Shown one piece after another: positions 7,622 through 17,473 of a DNA stretch of 64,000 nucleotides. The translations under genes were made by a program, and so were the position numbers. Position 1 is the first letter of the stretch; each line of letters begins with the position of its first letter. The stretch spans positions 1 to 64,000 of the forward strand of contig JAFVGN010000015.1 in NCBI GenBank assembly GCA_017474925.1. Reading direction: 5' to 3'. A model generated the notes under the pieces. It ran no database searches and was not told where the DNA came from. It was given only the letters and a program-made list of their open reading frames with translations. This DNA is from Prevotella sp. GTDB lineage: Bacteria; Bacteroidota; Bacteroidia; Bacteroidales; Bacteroidaceae.

Positions 7622-7648
7622 TACCCAACAAACAAAAAAGGAATATAA

Positions 7649-9193
7649 ATGAAGAAAAGTGCGAAAAAAATGAAGACCGACGCTAGCGTGCGCAGTTTGA
7701 GTATGATGACGGCTTGCCAGTCGGACGACGACGATATCCCCATGCCGCAGGAGGTGAGCAGCCAGCGTGTGTTTGACTTCTTCAAGGAGATAAACGCCGT
7801 ACCGCGCCCCAGCGGCCACGAGGAGCAGATGCGTCAGTATCTCATTCGCTTTGCCGATGCTCGTGGCCTCCGACATGCCGAGAACAACGGTAACATCATC
7901 ATCTACAAGGATGCCACAGCCGGCATGGAGCAGGTGCCGTCCGTTGTGCTCCAGACCCACATGGATATGGTGTGTGTGGCAGCCGACGGATATGCGGTGA
8001 ATTTCCTCACTCAGGGCATTGAGCAGGAGGTGACCGACGGCTTCATCCACAGTCGTGGTCACAAGACCTCTTTAGGAGCTGACGACGGCATCGGCATAAG
8101 TCTTGTGCTGGCTGTTCTCGACAGCAAGATGGTGAAGCACGGTCCGCTGGAGTGCCTCTTCACGTGGGACGAGGAGCAGGGTCTGGAGGGTGCTGCGGCT
8201 TTCGACAGCGGTATTCTGAAGAGCAAGTATATGATCAACATCGACTCCGAGACGGAGGGTGAGACCTGCATCGGTACGTCGGGAGGAGTTTGGATTCTGG
8301 CCAGTATGGACTACACACCCCAAGCCGTTCCTGCGGGCTATACCGCCTGTGTGCTGAGTGTTAACGGCCTGACGGGCGGCCACAGCGGAATTGATATCTA
8401 CAAGGGCGGAGCCTCTGCCACCAAGCTGCTGGCCGATTTCCTCTATAGCGAAAAGACGACGCGCCTGCGCCTCGTGAGCATCAATGGCGGCCAGGCCAGC
8501 AACAGCATTGCCACATCGGCTACCGCCGTGGTCATTGTGCCCGAAGACAATGCGGGGACTCTTGTCAGCCTCTTCGAAAGCTATATGGCTGAGGCCAAGA
8601 CGCGCTATGCCGCCACCGACCCTGCTATGACCTGGTCCATCGGTGCAGCTTCCGACGTGCAGTCCTATATGCCTGCCGAGGCTGCCGAGCTGCTTGTCAA
8701 CGGACTTGACGCCACGCCGCAGGGTGTGATTGAAAGGAGCACCGTGGTGGAGAATATGTTTGAGACCGCCAACAATATCGGTATCATCACCACCACGGAC
8801 GGCCGTTGGGAGGTGGTCAACTATCCCCGTGGCTTCGATGCCGCCAAGATAGATGCCGTGTCCACCACCATCTCGCAGGCTTTCAGCGGCGCCACCGTGG
8901 AGTTTGCCAATCCTTATCTGCCTTGGAATGCCGATGTTAACTGTGCGTTGATTGCCTATACGCAGAAGTCATATCAGGGTCTCTTTGGCACTCCGCTCCG
9001 CTATGTCCGTATGGGCGGCGGCATCGAGGCCTCGCAGTTTGCCCTCAGCTATCCTGAGATGCAGATTGTCAGCATCGGCTCCAATGTGTTCGATGCTCAC
9101 ACCGTCAACGAGCGTGTTGAGATAGCCAGCGTAGAGCGCACGTGGAAATTCGTCCTCCGTCTGCTGGGCAACATCGGAGAAGTGCTAAAATAA
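7649..9193 (+). CDS. pepD: aminoacyl-histidine dipeptidase, M20C family
   Basis: Zinc dipeptidase that splits dipeptides including Xaa-His (carnosinase-like). 514 residues. The visible metal or catalytic set is H104 (LQTHMD), D145/D146 (LGADDGIG), E175/E176 (WDEEQG), D199 (NIDSE) and H484 (FDAHTVNE), in the order and spacing of M20C enzymes, with the lid domain in between (about 220-400). The N-terminus is odd: about 35 residues precede the usual start at SSQRVFDFFKEINAVPRPS. They contain LSMMTACQSDDDD, which reads like a lipobox plus acidic spacer but without a hydrophobic signal core. The enzyme may be cytoplasmic with a degenerate lipoprotein leader, or translated from a later start. Single gene with its own promoter. 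Confidence 0.88.
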   Translation: MKKSAKKMKTDASVRSLSMMTACQSDDDDIPMPQEVSSQRVFDFFKEINAVPRPSGHEEQMRQYLIRFADARGLRHAENNGNIIIYKDATAGMEQVPSVVLQTHMDMVCVAADGYAVNFLTQGIEQEVTDGFIHSRGHKTSLGADDGIGISLVLAVLDSKMVKHGPLECLFTWDEEQGLEGAAAFDSGILKSKYMINIDSETEGETCIGTSGGVWILASMDYTPQAVPAGYTACVLSVNGLTGGHSGIDIYKGGASATKLLADFLYSEKTTRLRLVSINGGQASNSIATSATAVVIVPEDNAGTLVSLFESYMAEAKTRYAATDPAMTWSIGAASDVQSYMPAEAAELLVNGLDATPQGVIERSTVVENMFETANNIGIITTTDGRWEVVNYPRGFDAAKIDAVSTTISQAFSGATVEFANPYLPWNADVNCALIAYTQKSYQGLFGTPLRYVRMGGGIEASQFALSYPEMQIVSIGSNVFDAHTVNERVEIASVERTWKFVLRLLGNIGEVLK

Positions 9194-9222
9194 ACATAAT
9201 ATGCTGTCGGTGACCAAGGTTG

Positions 9223-9230
9223 TACCTTTG
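9223..9230 (+). promoter_or_regulatory. -7 box TACCTTTG for the GH5 gene
   Basis: Perfect TAnnTTTG, 40 bp before the ATG at 9271. It supports a start downstream of this site rather than any earlier in-frame codon. Confidence 0.65.
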
Positions 9231-9270
9231 CATCGTGACTAACAACAGACAACCAATAATTAAAAAGCTT

Positions 9271-10494
9271 ATGAAGATAGAGTTAGTAATTAGTAGATTT
9301 TTGTCCGGAAGACATGCCTCATGCAAAGTCATGCGCGCTGCTTCCTCCTTCATCCTTCTGCATGTGACGCTGCTGATGACGATGGCCCAGCCTACGGCAA
9401 AGGAGTGGAACAGGGGTGTGGTAGGCTGGAATCTGGGCAACCAGTTTGAGTGTAATGCCCCTGGACAGGACGGTGAGTCGATGGCCATCGGGCTGGCAGA
9501 AAACAGTATGATGGCCGAGACGGCATGGGACAATCCCATAGTGACGCGCGAGACGATAAAGGGCGTGAAGGATGCCGGTTTCAATGCCATCCGAATCCCT
9601 ATCCGCTGGCAGTGCCACATCACCAATGCCGCCACCATGAGCATTGACGAGGCCTGGATTGCCCGTATCAAGGAAGTGGTGGGGTGGTGTCTTGCCAACG
9701 ACATGAAGGTGATTATCAACACCCACCACGACAAATGGTTGGAAGGACGTCCCACCTATCAGTATAAGGACGAGAACAACCGCAGGCTCTCACAGCTGTG
9801 GCACAACATAGCCAATGCCTTTGCCCAGTATGACTACCGTGTGGCCTTTGCGGGTACCAACGAGGTTCATATCAAGGACAACTGGGGCAAGCCTGAGGCA
9901 GAGAACCTGGCCGTACAGAACAGCTACAACCAGACTTTCGTTGACGTGGTGCGTGCTACGGGCGGTAACAATGCCAAGCGCCACCTCATCTTGCAGACCT
10001 ATGTGTGCAATCCCGACTTTGGCATCAACAATGGCGACTTCATCATACCGCGCGATGCCGAAGGTAACGGGAATGACTATATGAGTGTCGAGATTCACTA
10101 CTACACCCCGTGGGACTATGCCGGCGAATGCAAATACAACTTCTGGGGTGAGCCGTACAAGGACAAAGGCGAGGCCTCACCCAGCGACGAGAATACCATG
10201 AGGGCGTTCTTTGACAAGGTTGTTGATACCTGGAGCAACAAGGGACTGGGCATCGTGATAGGTGAGTGGGGCGTCACGGATCGTCAGGTGGACGGACTGA
10301 CCGACTTGATACACGAGGACATGACCTACTACTGTCGCTTCCTGGTCAATGAAGCAGGCAAGCGTGGATTCTCCACCTTTGTCTGGGACAACAACAGCTA
10401 TGGCAGCGGTGCAGAGCATTTCGGCATCTTCGACCGTAACAACGGTATGAAGGTGAAAGCTCCCTGGATTCTGCAAGGTATCATCACCAGATAA
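9271..10494 (+). CDS. secreted glycoside hydrolase family 5 endoglucanase-type enzyme
   Basis: Retaining beta-glycanase of clan GH-A, probably acting on cellulose, beta-glucan or mannan. From ATG 9271 it has 407 residues. The signal peptide core is SSFILLHVTLLMTMAQ; ATG 9331 (MRAASSF) gives an even tidier signal peptide and may be the true start. Family landmarks: GWNLGNQFE near the N-terminus, FNAIRIPIRW, NTHHDKW, the acid/base Glu in FAGTNEVH and the nucleophile Glu in IVIGEWGV. No carbohydrate-binding module or T9SS tail follows, so it is likely periplasmic. It is a single gene between the dipeptidase and a convergent terminator shared with pnp. Substrate cannot be set from sequence alone. 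Confidence 0.88.
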   Translation: MKIELVISRFLSGRHASCKVMRAASSFILLHVTLLMTMAQPTAKEWNRGVVGWNLGNQFECNAPGQDGESMAIGLAENSMMAETAWDNPIVTRETIKGVKDAGFNAIRIPIRWQCHITNAATMSIDEAWIARIKEVVGWCLANDMKVIINTHHDKWLEGRPTYQYKDENNRRLSQLWHNIANAFAQYDYRVAFAGTNEVHIKDNWGKPEAENLAVQNSYNQTFVDVVRATGGNNAKRHLILQTYVCNPDFGINNGDFIIPRDAEGNGNDYMSVEIHYYTPWDYAGECKYNFWGEPYKDKGEASPSDENTMRAFFDKVVDTWSNKGLGIVIGEWGVTDRQVDGLTDLIHEDMTYYCRFLVNEAGKRGFSTFVWDNNSYGSGAEHFGIFDRNNGMKVKAPWILQGIITR

Positions 10495-10516
10495 GCACGG
10501 AGGGTTTCGCAGTAAA

Positions 10517-10555
10517 AAAAAATCCCGATGGACTGACTGCCCATCGGGATTTTTT
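10517..10555. terminator. bidirectional terminator between GH5 and pnp
   Basis: Perfect 15-bp arms AAAAAATCCCGATGG (10517-10531) and CCATCGGGATTTTTT (10541-10555) with a 9-nt loop. The A and T tracts on either side make it work in both directions for these convergent genes. Confidence 0.95.
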
Positions 10556-10581
10556 ATGATGCTTATTTCGCGTTTCTACTA

Positions 10582-12969
10582 TTAGAAATCCATCTTGTCG
10601 AGTTCGTCCGTGAAGTCCTTCGGCTCGTTATTCTCAGGCTGGTGGAAGTCCTCGTTGCGCTCGCGACGCTCGCCACGCTCAGGACGAGGGCGACGCTCAC
10701 CGCGCTCAGGGCGCTCGCCGCGCTCAGGACGGGGACGACGCTCGCCACGCTCGGGGCGCTCACCACGCTCACGACGGGCAGGACGCTCCTGATAGCCTTC
10801 GGGCTTTTCGATGAGTACACGGTGCGAAAGTTTGAACTTACCTGTCTTCGGGTCAATCTCCAGCAGTTTGACGGTAATCTTGTCACCCTCCTTGATGCCA
10901 GCTTCCTCGACAGTCTCCAGACGCTTCCAGTCAATCTCAGAGATGTGCAGCAGACCATCCTTACCAGGCATAAACTCTACGAAGCAGCCATAAGGCATGA
11001 TGGAACGGACTGTTCCTTCGTAAACCTCGCCCACCTCGGGGATGGCAACGATGGAACGGATTTTGGCAATGGCGGCATCGATGCTGGCCTTGTCGGGAGC
11101 ACTGACCTGAACCTTGCCCACACCGTCGATCTCGTCAATGGTAATAGTAGCACCGGTATCTTCCTGCATCTGCTGGATAATCTTGCCACCAGGGCCGATG
11201 ACAGCACCAATGAACTCCTTGGGAATGTCGAAGGCCTCGATGCGGGGAACCTGAGGCTTCAGCTCGGCACGCGGCTCTGCAATGGTGTCGGTGATGCACT
11301 TCAGGATGTGCTCACGGCCAGCCTTGGCCTGCATGAGAGCTTTCTCGAGGATATCGAACGACAGACCGTCGCACTTGATGTCCATCTGGGTAGCGGTCAG
11401 ACCGTCCTTGGTACCCGTGGTCTTGAAGTCCATATCGCCCAAGTGGTCCTCGTCGCCAAGAATATCGGAAAGCACGGCGTACTTGTCCTCACCGGGGTTC
11501 TTGATGAGACCCATGGCAATACCTGAAACGGGCTTCTTCATGGGAACACCAGCGTCCATCAGGGCCAGCGTACCGGCACAGACAGTAGCCATCGAGGAAG
11601 AACCGTTTGACTCCATAATCTGCGAAACGACACGTACGGTATAGGGGAAATCTTCAGGAATCTGCCCCTTCAGACCGCGCCAAGCCAGGTGGCCGTGACC
11701 AATCTCACGACGGCCTACACCGCGCTGGGCCTTAGCCTCACCCGTGCAGAATGGTGGGAAGTTATAGTGAAGCAGGAAGCGCATGTAGCTCTTATCGAGC
11801 ACATCGTCAACCAGCTTTTCGTCAAGCTTGGTACCCAGTGTAACAGTTGTCAGCGACTGCGTCTCACCACGCGTGAAGATAGAACTTCCGTGAGGCATGG
11901 GCAGCGGAGAAACCTCGCACCAGATGGGACGGATGTCCGTGGTCTTTCGGCCATCGAGACGGATACCCTCGTCAAGGATGCAACGGCGCATGGCGTCGCG
12001 CTCTACGTCGTGGTAGTAGCGTTCCATCATGGCCTCGTATTCGTCGTCGCTGATTTCAGATTCGACGGAAGAACCGTCGAGTGCAGTAGCGGCCTCAGCG
12101 GCGGCTTTGCGCTCGGCAAAGAACTTCTCCTTGAAGTCAGCGAGAATCTTCTCGAAGGCTTCAGCACGCTGCTGCTTCTCAAGAGCCTGCTTGGTGACGT
12201 CATAGGCGGGCTGATAGAGCTCCTTGTTCATACGCTCACGTAATGCCTCGTCGTTAACCTCGTGGTCGTACTCGCGCTTGACATCCTTGCCCAGCTCCTT
12301 GCTGAGTTCAGCCTGAAGCTCGCACATGGGCTTGATGGCATCCATAGCGGCCTTCAAGGCACCCAAAAGATCCTGCTCAGACACTTCCTTCATCTCACCT
12401 TCCACCATCATAATGTTCTCAGCTGAGGCACCTACCATGATGTCCATATCGGCATCCTTCATCTGCTCGAAGGTGGGGTCAATGACGTATTCACCATTGA
12501 TACGGGCCACGCGAACCTCAGAGATGGGACACTCGAAGGGTATATCTGAACATGCCAGCGCAGCCGAAGCGGCAAAACCTGCCAGGGCATCGGGCTGGTC
12601 AACACCATCAGCGCTGAACAGCATGACGTTGACAAAAACTTCTGCGTGATAGTTGGAGGGGAACAGGGGACGGAGCACACGGTCGACCAGACGACTGGTC
12701 AGAATCTCATTGTCCGAGGCCTTACCCTCGCGCTTGGTGAAACCGCCAGGGAAGCGCCCTGCAGCGGCATACTGCTCTCTGTAGTCAACCTGCAGAGGCA
12801 TGAAATCTGTTCCGGGAACTGCATCTTTTGCGGCACAAACAGTAGCCAGCAGTACGGTGTTGTTCATGCGGAGCATCACACTGCCGTCGGCCTGCTTTGC
12901 CACTTTCCCGGTCTCAATTGTGATGGTTCTTCCATCAGGCAACTGAATACTTTTCGTAATTACGTTCAT
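10582..12969 (-). CDS. pnp: polyribonucleotide nucleotidyltransferase (PNPase)
   Basis: Phosphorolytic 3'-5' exoribonuclease and RNA-degradosome component. 795 residues: two RNase PH-like cores joined by a helical domain, a KH domain with [17 protein letters not shown] (about 565-625), an S1 domain beginning [21 protein letters not shown] (about 630-700), then a ~75-residue tail. The tail is made of repeated [14 protein letters not shown] units rich in Arg, Glu and Pro and ends with an acidic LDKMDF. It is longer and more repetitive than in enterobacterial PNPase and probably adds RNA or partner binding. Monocistronic: promoter box at 13026-13033 and a leader with a small hairpin (13003-13016). 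The opposite strand has a long open frame here, a by-product of codon bias. Confidence 0.97.
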   Translation of the reverse strand: MNVITKSIQLPDGRTITIETGKVAKQADGSVMLRMNNTVLLATVCAAKDAVPGTDFMPLQVDYREQYAAAGRFPGGFTKREGKASDNEILTSRLVDRVLRPLFPSNYHAEVFVNVMLFSADGVDQPDALAGFAASAALACSDIPFECPISEVRVARINGEYVIDPTFEQMKDADMDIMVGASAENIMMVEGEMKEVSEQDLLGALKAAMDAIKPMCELQAELSKELGKDVKREYDHEVNDEALRERMNKELYQPAYDVTKQALEKQQRAEAFEKILADFKEKFFAERKAAAEAATALDGSSVESEISDDEYEAMMERYYHDVERDAMRRCILDEGIRLDGRKTTDIRPIWCEVSPLPMPHGSSIFTRGETQSLTTVTLGTKLDEKLVDDVLDKSYMRFLLHYNFPPFCTGEAKAQRGVGRREIGHGHLAWRGLKGQIPEDFPYTVRVVSQIMESNGSSSMATVCAGTLALMDAGVPMKKPVSGIAMGLIKNPGEDKYAVLSDILGDEDHLGDMDFKTTGTKDGLTATQMDIKCDGLSFDILEKALMQAKAGREHILKCITDTIAEPRAELKPQVPRIEAFDIPKEFIGAVIGPGGKIIQQMQEDTGATITIDEIDGVGKVQVSAPDKASIDAAIAKIRSIVAIPEVGEVYEGTVRSIMPYGCFVEFMPGKDGLLHISEIDWKRLETVEEAGIKEGDKITVKLLEIDPKTGKFKLSHRVLIEKPEGYQERPARRERGERPERGERRPRPERGERPERGERRPRPERGERRERNEDFHQPENNEPKDFTDELDKMDF

Positions 12970-13002
12970 CTTGTTTTAAAACATCTAAAAAATAAAAAAT
13001 TG

Positions 13003-13016
13003 TTGCGCAAGCGCAA
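13003..13016 (-). promoter_or_regulatory. hairpin in the pnp leader
   Basis: Perfect inverted repeat TTGCGC-AA-GCGCAA within the ~50-nt untranslated leader, flanked by A/T runs. In E. coli a leader stem controls pnp by RNase III and PNPase, so this position invites an autoregulatory reading, but the stem is only 6 bp and could also be a weak attenuator. Confidence 0.4.
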
Positions 13017-13025
13017 AAAACGGTA

Positions 13026-13033
13026 CAAAGGTA
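13026..13033 (-). promoter_or_regulatory. -7 box TACCTTTG for pnp
   Basis: Perfect TAnnTTTG on the minus strand, 56 bp before the ATG at 12969. It predicts a ~50-nt leader. Confidence 0.7.
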
Positions 13034-13132
13034 CATATTAATCAATAATGAAACGAAGAAACACCCCATTTATTATTGTTTTTTAGGAAATTCACCGCTC
13101 ATAAGACGATAAAGTGATGCTTTTTACCCCAT

Positions 13133-14920
13133 TTATGTTAGTGGAGTCGTAGCCAAACGCAACCAGTCTCTCTCTGCCTCGTCGAGGTAGGGAGAGATTT
13201 TTTGCCAGACAGTTTCATGGTAGTCGTTCAGCCAACTGATCTCCTCAGGAGTCAGTAAGGAGATGATGATGGGGGCTTTATCGACAGGACAGAGCGTCAG
13301 CGTCTCGAACTGCAGAAAACATCCGAAATCCGTTTCCTTGTAAGGCTGGATGAGCAAGAGGTTTTCAATGCGGACACCAAACTTACCCTCCATATAGATG
13401 CCAGGCTCGTCGGTGACTGTCATACCGGCATGCAGACGGGCAGGACGGTACTCCATGCGAATCTGATGAGGCCCCTCGTGTACATTGAGATAGGAGCCGA
13501 CACCATGTCCCGTTCCGTGCAGGAAGTTAAGTCCTTCGTGCCAAAGGTCTTTGCGGGCAACCGCATCGAGCTGGGTACCACTAACTCCCTCGGGGAATTT
13601 GAGGAGCTGAAGCTGGATGTGACCTTTGAGGACTAAAGTATAGACAAGACGTTGCTCTTCTGTGACAGGTCCCAGAGCAATGGTGCGTGTGATGTCCGTC
13701 GTACCATCCTGATACTGTGCACCTGAGTCCAGCAACAGCAGGCCGTTGGGTTCCAATGGGATGTCGCTCTCTGGGGTCGCCTCGTAGTGGACGATAGCAC
13801 CGTGCGCTTGATAGGCAGCGATGGTGCCGAAAGAAAGTCCCTGATAGAGAGGCTGTTGCGCACGAAGGGCAGTCAACTTTTGGTCGATGGTCACCTCCGT
13901 CTGTCCACCAGCGGCAACGGCAGGCTTTAGCCAATGGAGAAACTTGACCAAAGCTATTCCATCGCGAAGCATGGCATTGCGGAAACCCTGTTGTTCCGCA
14001 TTGGTCTTGACAGCTTTAAGCGCAGGAACAGGTGAGGGTTTTCTGACGATTTCCTGAGCGCGAATAGCCTTCATAAGGGTATAATTCACTTCGTCAGGGT
14101 CGGCTAAGATGTTATATTCCGGATAGCGGGCAAGGGTCTCTTGAATGGCGTTGTAGGGAGCAATGGCAATTCCACAGTATGCCAAATGCCGTTTGGCATC
14201 TGGAGTCATCTTCTCTTCGTGTACAAAGAGGGTCACGCTCTGGGTGGTGATGAGCAGGTAGCTGACAAAGACGGGGCTGTATTGGACATCAGTTCCGCGC
14301 AGGTTCAGTGTCCAGGCAATGTCGTCGAGTGAAGCCATCAGCATTCCGTCAGCATGTTGTTCGCGCAGGGCCTTCCGGATGCGGGTGAGCTTGGAAAGGG
14401 TTTCCTCTCCGGTATACTCCAACGGCTGAGTGACGATGGGACTCATAGGGATTGACGGGCGGTTGTGCCAGATGCGACTGAGAGGGTCGAAATTGGTGCG
14501 TAAGGTGATGCCGCCTTGATGACGAAGGTCGCTGATGAGTTCTTCGACAATCGTTGTTGACGAGGTCATTCCGTCAATGCCCACCTCCTTGTCATCTGAG
14601 TCAGCGAGTTCCTTGCCCAGCCATTCGGCAATGGTAGGTGTGCCGTCTATCTTGAGCTTCATGAGTTGGTATTCCGTTCCTTCCAGTTGAGATGCGGCAG
14701 CAATGAAGTAGCGCGAGTCAGTCCAAAGAGCCGCAGAATGCAAGGTGACCACTGCTGTGCCTGCAGAGCCGTTAAAACCACTAATCCACTCGCGTCCTTT
14801 CCAGTGTTCAGCAGTATATTCCGAGTTATGCGGGTCAGTGGTGGGGAAGATAAAAGCCGCCAGATGTTCGCGTTGAAGTTCTTCACGCAAAACTGATATT
14901 CGTTCCTTGATAGTCATCAT
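13133..14920 (-). CDS. pepP: Xaa-Pro aminopeptidase, M24B family
   Basis: Dimetal peptidase that removes an N-terminal residue next to proline. About 595 residues from ATG 14920 (14917 also possible): two creatinase-like N-terminal domains and a C-terminal pita-bread domain, the long ~600-residue three-domain architecture. The metal ligands are visible in order: LLDSGAQYQDGTTDITR (two Asp), HGTGHGVGS (His), TDEPGIY (Glu) and GVRIENLLL (Glu). The usual SGFNGSAGT and DPHNSEY motifs are near the start. An upstream in-frame codon at 14974 is rejected because the promoter box (14953-14960) lies downstream of it. No signal peptide, so cytoplasmic. Divergent from the T9SS cluster. Confidence 0.93.
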   Translation of the reverse strand: MMTIKERISVLREELQREHLAAFIFPTTDPHNSEYTAEHWKGREWISGFNGSAGTAVVTLHSAALWTDSRYFIAAASQLEGTEYQLMKLKIDGTPTIAEWLGKELADSDDKEVGIDGMTSSTTIVEELISDLRHQGGITLRTNFDPLSRIWHNRPSIPMSPIVTQPLEYTGEETLSKLTRIRKALREQHADGMLMASLDDIAWTLNLRGTDVQYSPVFVSYLLITTQSVTLFVHEEKMTPDAKRHLAYCGIAIAPYNAIQETLARYPEYNILADPDEVNYTLMKAIRAQEIVRKPSPVPALKAVKTNAEQQGFRNAMLRDGIALVKFLHWLKPAVAAGGQTEVTIDQKLTALRAQQPLYQGLSFGTIAAYQAHGAIVHYEATPESDIPLEPNGLLLLDSGAQYQDGTTDITRTIALGPVTEEQRLVYTLVLKGHIQLQLLKFPEGVSGTQLDAVARKDLWHEGLNFLHGTGHGVGSYLNVHEGPHQIRMEYRPARLHAGMTVTDEPGIYMEGKFGVRIENLLLIQPYKETDFGCFLQFETLTLCPVDKAPIIISLLTPEEISWLNDYHETVWQKISPYLDEAERDWLRLATTPLT

Positions 14921-14952
14921 GTCAAAATAGGTATTTAGTATTGATTTGGGTG

Positions 14953-14960
14953 CGAAGTTA
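14953..14960 (-). promoter_or_regulatory. -7 box TAACTTCG for pepP
   Basis: TAnnTTTG with one mismatch on the minus strand, 32 bp before ATG 14920. It lies only 24 bp from the divergent porP start, so the two promoters are back to back. Confidence 0.5.
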
Positions 14961-14983
14961 CTAAAAAAATGCAATAATCCGTT

Positions 14984-15946
14984 ATGGTTTGCGTTATTTT
15001 ATACGTGTTCGAACGCAAATTATTCATTATAGGTACGATGCTCTTGGCCTTTTTAAAGGTTTCAGCGCAGCAAGAACCCTCCTTCTCCCATTACTGGGCG
15101 ATGGAGCCATCGTTTAATCCTGCTGCTGCCGGCAAGCAATCTGTCATCAATGTGACTGGAGCCTACGCCATGAGCATGACAGGTTTTGAGCATAACCCCA
15201 AAACGATGTATCTGAGCGGTGATATGCCTATCTATCTGCTTAACAGTTATCACGGGGTTGGCATCCAGCTGATGAACGATGACATTGGTCTGTTCAACCA
15301 TCAGCGGTTAGCCGCACAGTATGCTTATAAGCGAAAGTTGTTAGGCGGTACTTTCAGTATAGGACTTCAGGTAGGTATGCTGAGTGAGAAGTTCAAGGGG
15401 TCGGAGTTGGATTTGGAACAAAGTGGCGACAACGCTTTCTCGACGACTGACGTGACAGGAACTGCGCTCGACATAGCGGCAGGTCTGTACTACAATCACC
15501 GTCTTTGGTACGCAGGATTGTCCGTGACACATGCGACAGCCCCCTCCGTCGACCTGGGTGACCGTTCGATTATTGACATCAGCAGAACGTATTATTTGAC
15601 AGGCGGATACAATATTCAACTTAAAAATCCGTTGTTTACAATACACCCCTCAGTGTTAGCCCGTACGGACGGCACAGCTTATCGGGTAGATGTGACAGCG
15701 CGTGTGAAATATGCGCATGAGAAAAAGATTTTCTATGCAGGCGTGGCTTATAGTCCCACCATTTCAGTGACGGCCCTTATTGGAGGCAACTTCCAGGGAA
15801 TCACTGTGGGATACAGCTATGAGGCTTATACTAGTTCTGCTATAGGAATAGGCAAAGGAAGCCATGAGCTGTTTGTGGGCTATCAGACGGAACTGAACTT
15901 CGGCAAGAAGGGACGCAACAGGCATCAGAGCGTCAGAATACTTTGA
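14984..15946 (+). CDS. porP: PorP/SprF family T9SS outer-membrane protein
   Basis: Outer-membrane beta-barrel of the type IX secretion system, which in this family anchors cell-surface cargo or works with PorK/GldK. 320 residues as called. Family signatures: QEPSFSHYWAMEPSFNPAAAG at the N-terminus of the mature protein, then alternating beta strands and a C-terminal strand ending LFVGYQTELNFG. Start choice is uncertain: ATG 14984 adds MVCVILY before the signal peptide, whereas GTG 15005 gives a clean FERKLFIIGTMLLAFLKVSAQ leader. It is followed 36 bp later by gldK, so it heads the porP-gldKLMN cluster. This arrangement is typical of Bacteroidota T9SS operons. Confidence 0.9.
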   Translation: MVCVILYVFERKLFIIGTMLLAFLKVSAQQEPSFSHYWAMEPSFNPAAAGKQSVINVTGAYAMSMTGFEHNPKTMYLSGDMPIYLLNSYHGVGIQLMNDDIGLFNHQRLAAQYAYKRKLLGGTFSIGLQVGMLSEKFKGSELDLEQSGDNAFSTTDVTGTALDIAAGLYYNHRLWYAGLSVTHATAPSVDLGDRSIIDISRTYYLTGGYNIQLKNPLFTIHPSVLARTDGTAYRVDVTARVKYAHEKKIFYAGVAYSPTISVTALIGGNFQGITVGYSYEAYTSSAIGIGKGSHELFVGYQTELNFGKKGRNRHQSVRIL

Positions 15947-15982
15947 CAGACATTATAAGAAATATAAGAAAACAACGATAAT

Positions 15983-17473
15983 ATGGAACAATGTGTAAAT
16001 AAGAAAAAGCAAAAAGGTGTGATGGTAAAGAGACTTTTGCCTTTTTATCTTTTTACCTTTTTGCTTTTGTCCCTGACAGGATGCTTTGGCAGCAAGATGG
16101 CATCGTCATCGGGTGGTGAAGTGACAGGTGTTAGTGGTCGTGCGTTTACAGAGCCCACCCCTCACGGTATGACACTCATCAAGCGCGGACATCTGAAGAT
16201 GGGTATCGAGAAGCAGGATTCGCTTTGGGGAAAGCAGACTCCTGTGAGAGATATTTCCGTAGAAGGTTTCTGGATGGACGAGCATGAGGTTACCAACTCC
16301 ATGTATCGTCAGTTCGTCAATTACGTTCGTGACTCCATCTTACGAGAACGTCTGGCAGACCCTGCCTACGGTGGCGATGAGAGCTACAAGATTGAGGAAG
16401 ACAAGAATGGCGATCCCGTAAAACCTCACCTGAACTGGAAAAAGTCGCTGCCCAGAAAGCCCAACGAGGATGAGCAGCGAGCCATCGAGAGTCTCTATGT
16501 CACCAATGCCGTAACAGGAGAGAAGATGCTTGACTGGCGTCAGATGAACTATCGCTATGAGATTTATGACTATACGGAAGCTGCCAAGCGCAAGTATCGT
16601 CCCAATCACGAAGAACGTGTCCTCAATACGGATATCCGTCCTAATCCTAACGAGCAGATATGGATCTCGAAGGATACGGCCTATATCAACGATGAAGGAC
16701 AGATAGTACGTGAAACCATCAACCGCCAGTATACAGGCGAGTGGGATTTCCTGAACACGTATATTGTCAACATCTATCCAGACACCACCTGCTGGGTGAA
16801 CGACTTCCCCAATGCAGAGAACGAGACTTATATGCGCTACTATTTCAACAATGCCGCTTATAACGACTATCCCGTAGTGGGTGTGACATGGGAGCAGGCC
16901 AATGCCTTCTGCGCCTGGCGTACGGAATATCTGCTGCGTGGACTGGGACCTGCAGCCCGCTTTGTTCAGCGCTATCGTCTGCCGACAGAGGCCGAGTGGG
17001 AGTTTGCAGCCCGTGGTAAGGAGCAGAACGAGTTTCCTTGGGACAATGCGGACGTCATGAGCGGTAATGGCTGCTTCTACGCCAATTTCAAACCAGACAA
17101 TGGAAATTACACCAAAGACGGTAACCTGATAACCAGCAGGGTGGGTATTTATTCATCCAATTCGAATGGACTCTATGACATGGCCGGAAATGTTGCAGAG
17201 TGGTGTAGCACGATTTATACAGAGGCCGGTGTGGAGTCGATGAACGACATCAACCCTCAGCTGAGCTATAATGCAGCCAAGGAAGACCCCTATCGCATGA
17301 AGAAGAAGAGCGTACGTGGCGGCTCATGGAAAGACCCCGAGAGCTATATCCGCTCGGCCTGGCGTTCCTATGAATACCAGAACCAGCCACGTTCCTATAT
17401 CGGATTCCGTTGTGTACGCTCGTTAGCCAATACCACCAGTGACAAGATTAAAGTAAAGAAAGGGAAGAAATAA
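15983..17473 (+). CDS. gldK: T9SS ring lipoprotein GldK/PorK
   Basis: Outer-membrane lipoprotein that forms the periplasmic ring of the type IX secretion machine with GldN. 496 residues. Signal peptide with lipobox LSLTGC; ATG 16022 (MVKRLLPFYLF) is a better start than 15983 because it removes a hydrophilic prefix. The mature part is a formylglycine-generating-enzyme-like (sulfatase-modifying factor) fold: GMTLIKRGHLKMG, WMDEHEVTNSMYRQF, YRLPTEAEWEFAARG, GLYDMAGNVAEWCS, VRGGSWKDPESYIRSAWR and IGFRCVRS. The signal-peptide core LPFYLFTFLLL is encoded by an 8-bp satellite (16041-16064). The stop overlaps the gldL start by one base (17473), showing tight coupling. Confidence 0.96.
   Translation: MEQCVNKKKQKGVMVKRLLPFYLFTFLLLSLTGCFGSKMASSSGGEVTGVSGRAFTEPTPHGMTLIKRGHLKMGIEKQDSLWGKQTPVRDISVEGFWMDEHEVTNSMYRQFVNYVRDSILRERLADPAYGGDESYKIEEDKNGDPVKPHLNWKKSLPRKPNEDEQRAIESLYVTNAVTGEKMLDWRQMNYRYEIYDYTEAAKRKYRPNHEERVLNTDIRPNPNEQIWISKDTAYINDEGQIVRETINRQYTGEWDFLNTYIVNIYPDTTCWVNDFPNAENETYMRYYFNNAAYNDYPVVGVTWEQANAFCAWRTEYLLRGLGPAARFVQRYRLPTEAEWEFAARGKEQNEFPWDNADVMSGNGCFYANFKPDNGNYTKDGNLITSRVGIYSSNSNGLYDMAGNVAEWCSTIYTEAGVESMNDINPQLSYNAAKEDPYRMKKKSVRGGSWKDPESYIRSAWRSYEYQNQPRSYIGFRCVRSLANTTSDKIKVKKGKK
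16041..16064 (+). repeat. 8-bp satellite encoding the GldK signal-peptide core
   Basis: Three consecutive 8-mers, CTTTTTAT, CTTTTTAC and CTTTTTGC, encode PFYLFTFLL. The same unit (CTTTTTAC) forms the signal-peptide core of the unrelated GH2 enzyme at 24304-26961. Confidence 0.8.

Noticed and set aside
10642..11526. Long open frame on the plus strand (294 codons) opposite pnp
   Set aside because: It lies wholly antisense to well-conserved PNPase domains, has a Thr/Leu/Ala-rich low-complexity translation and no promoter box; it is a codon-usage shadow.
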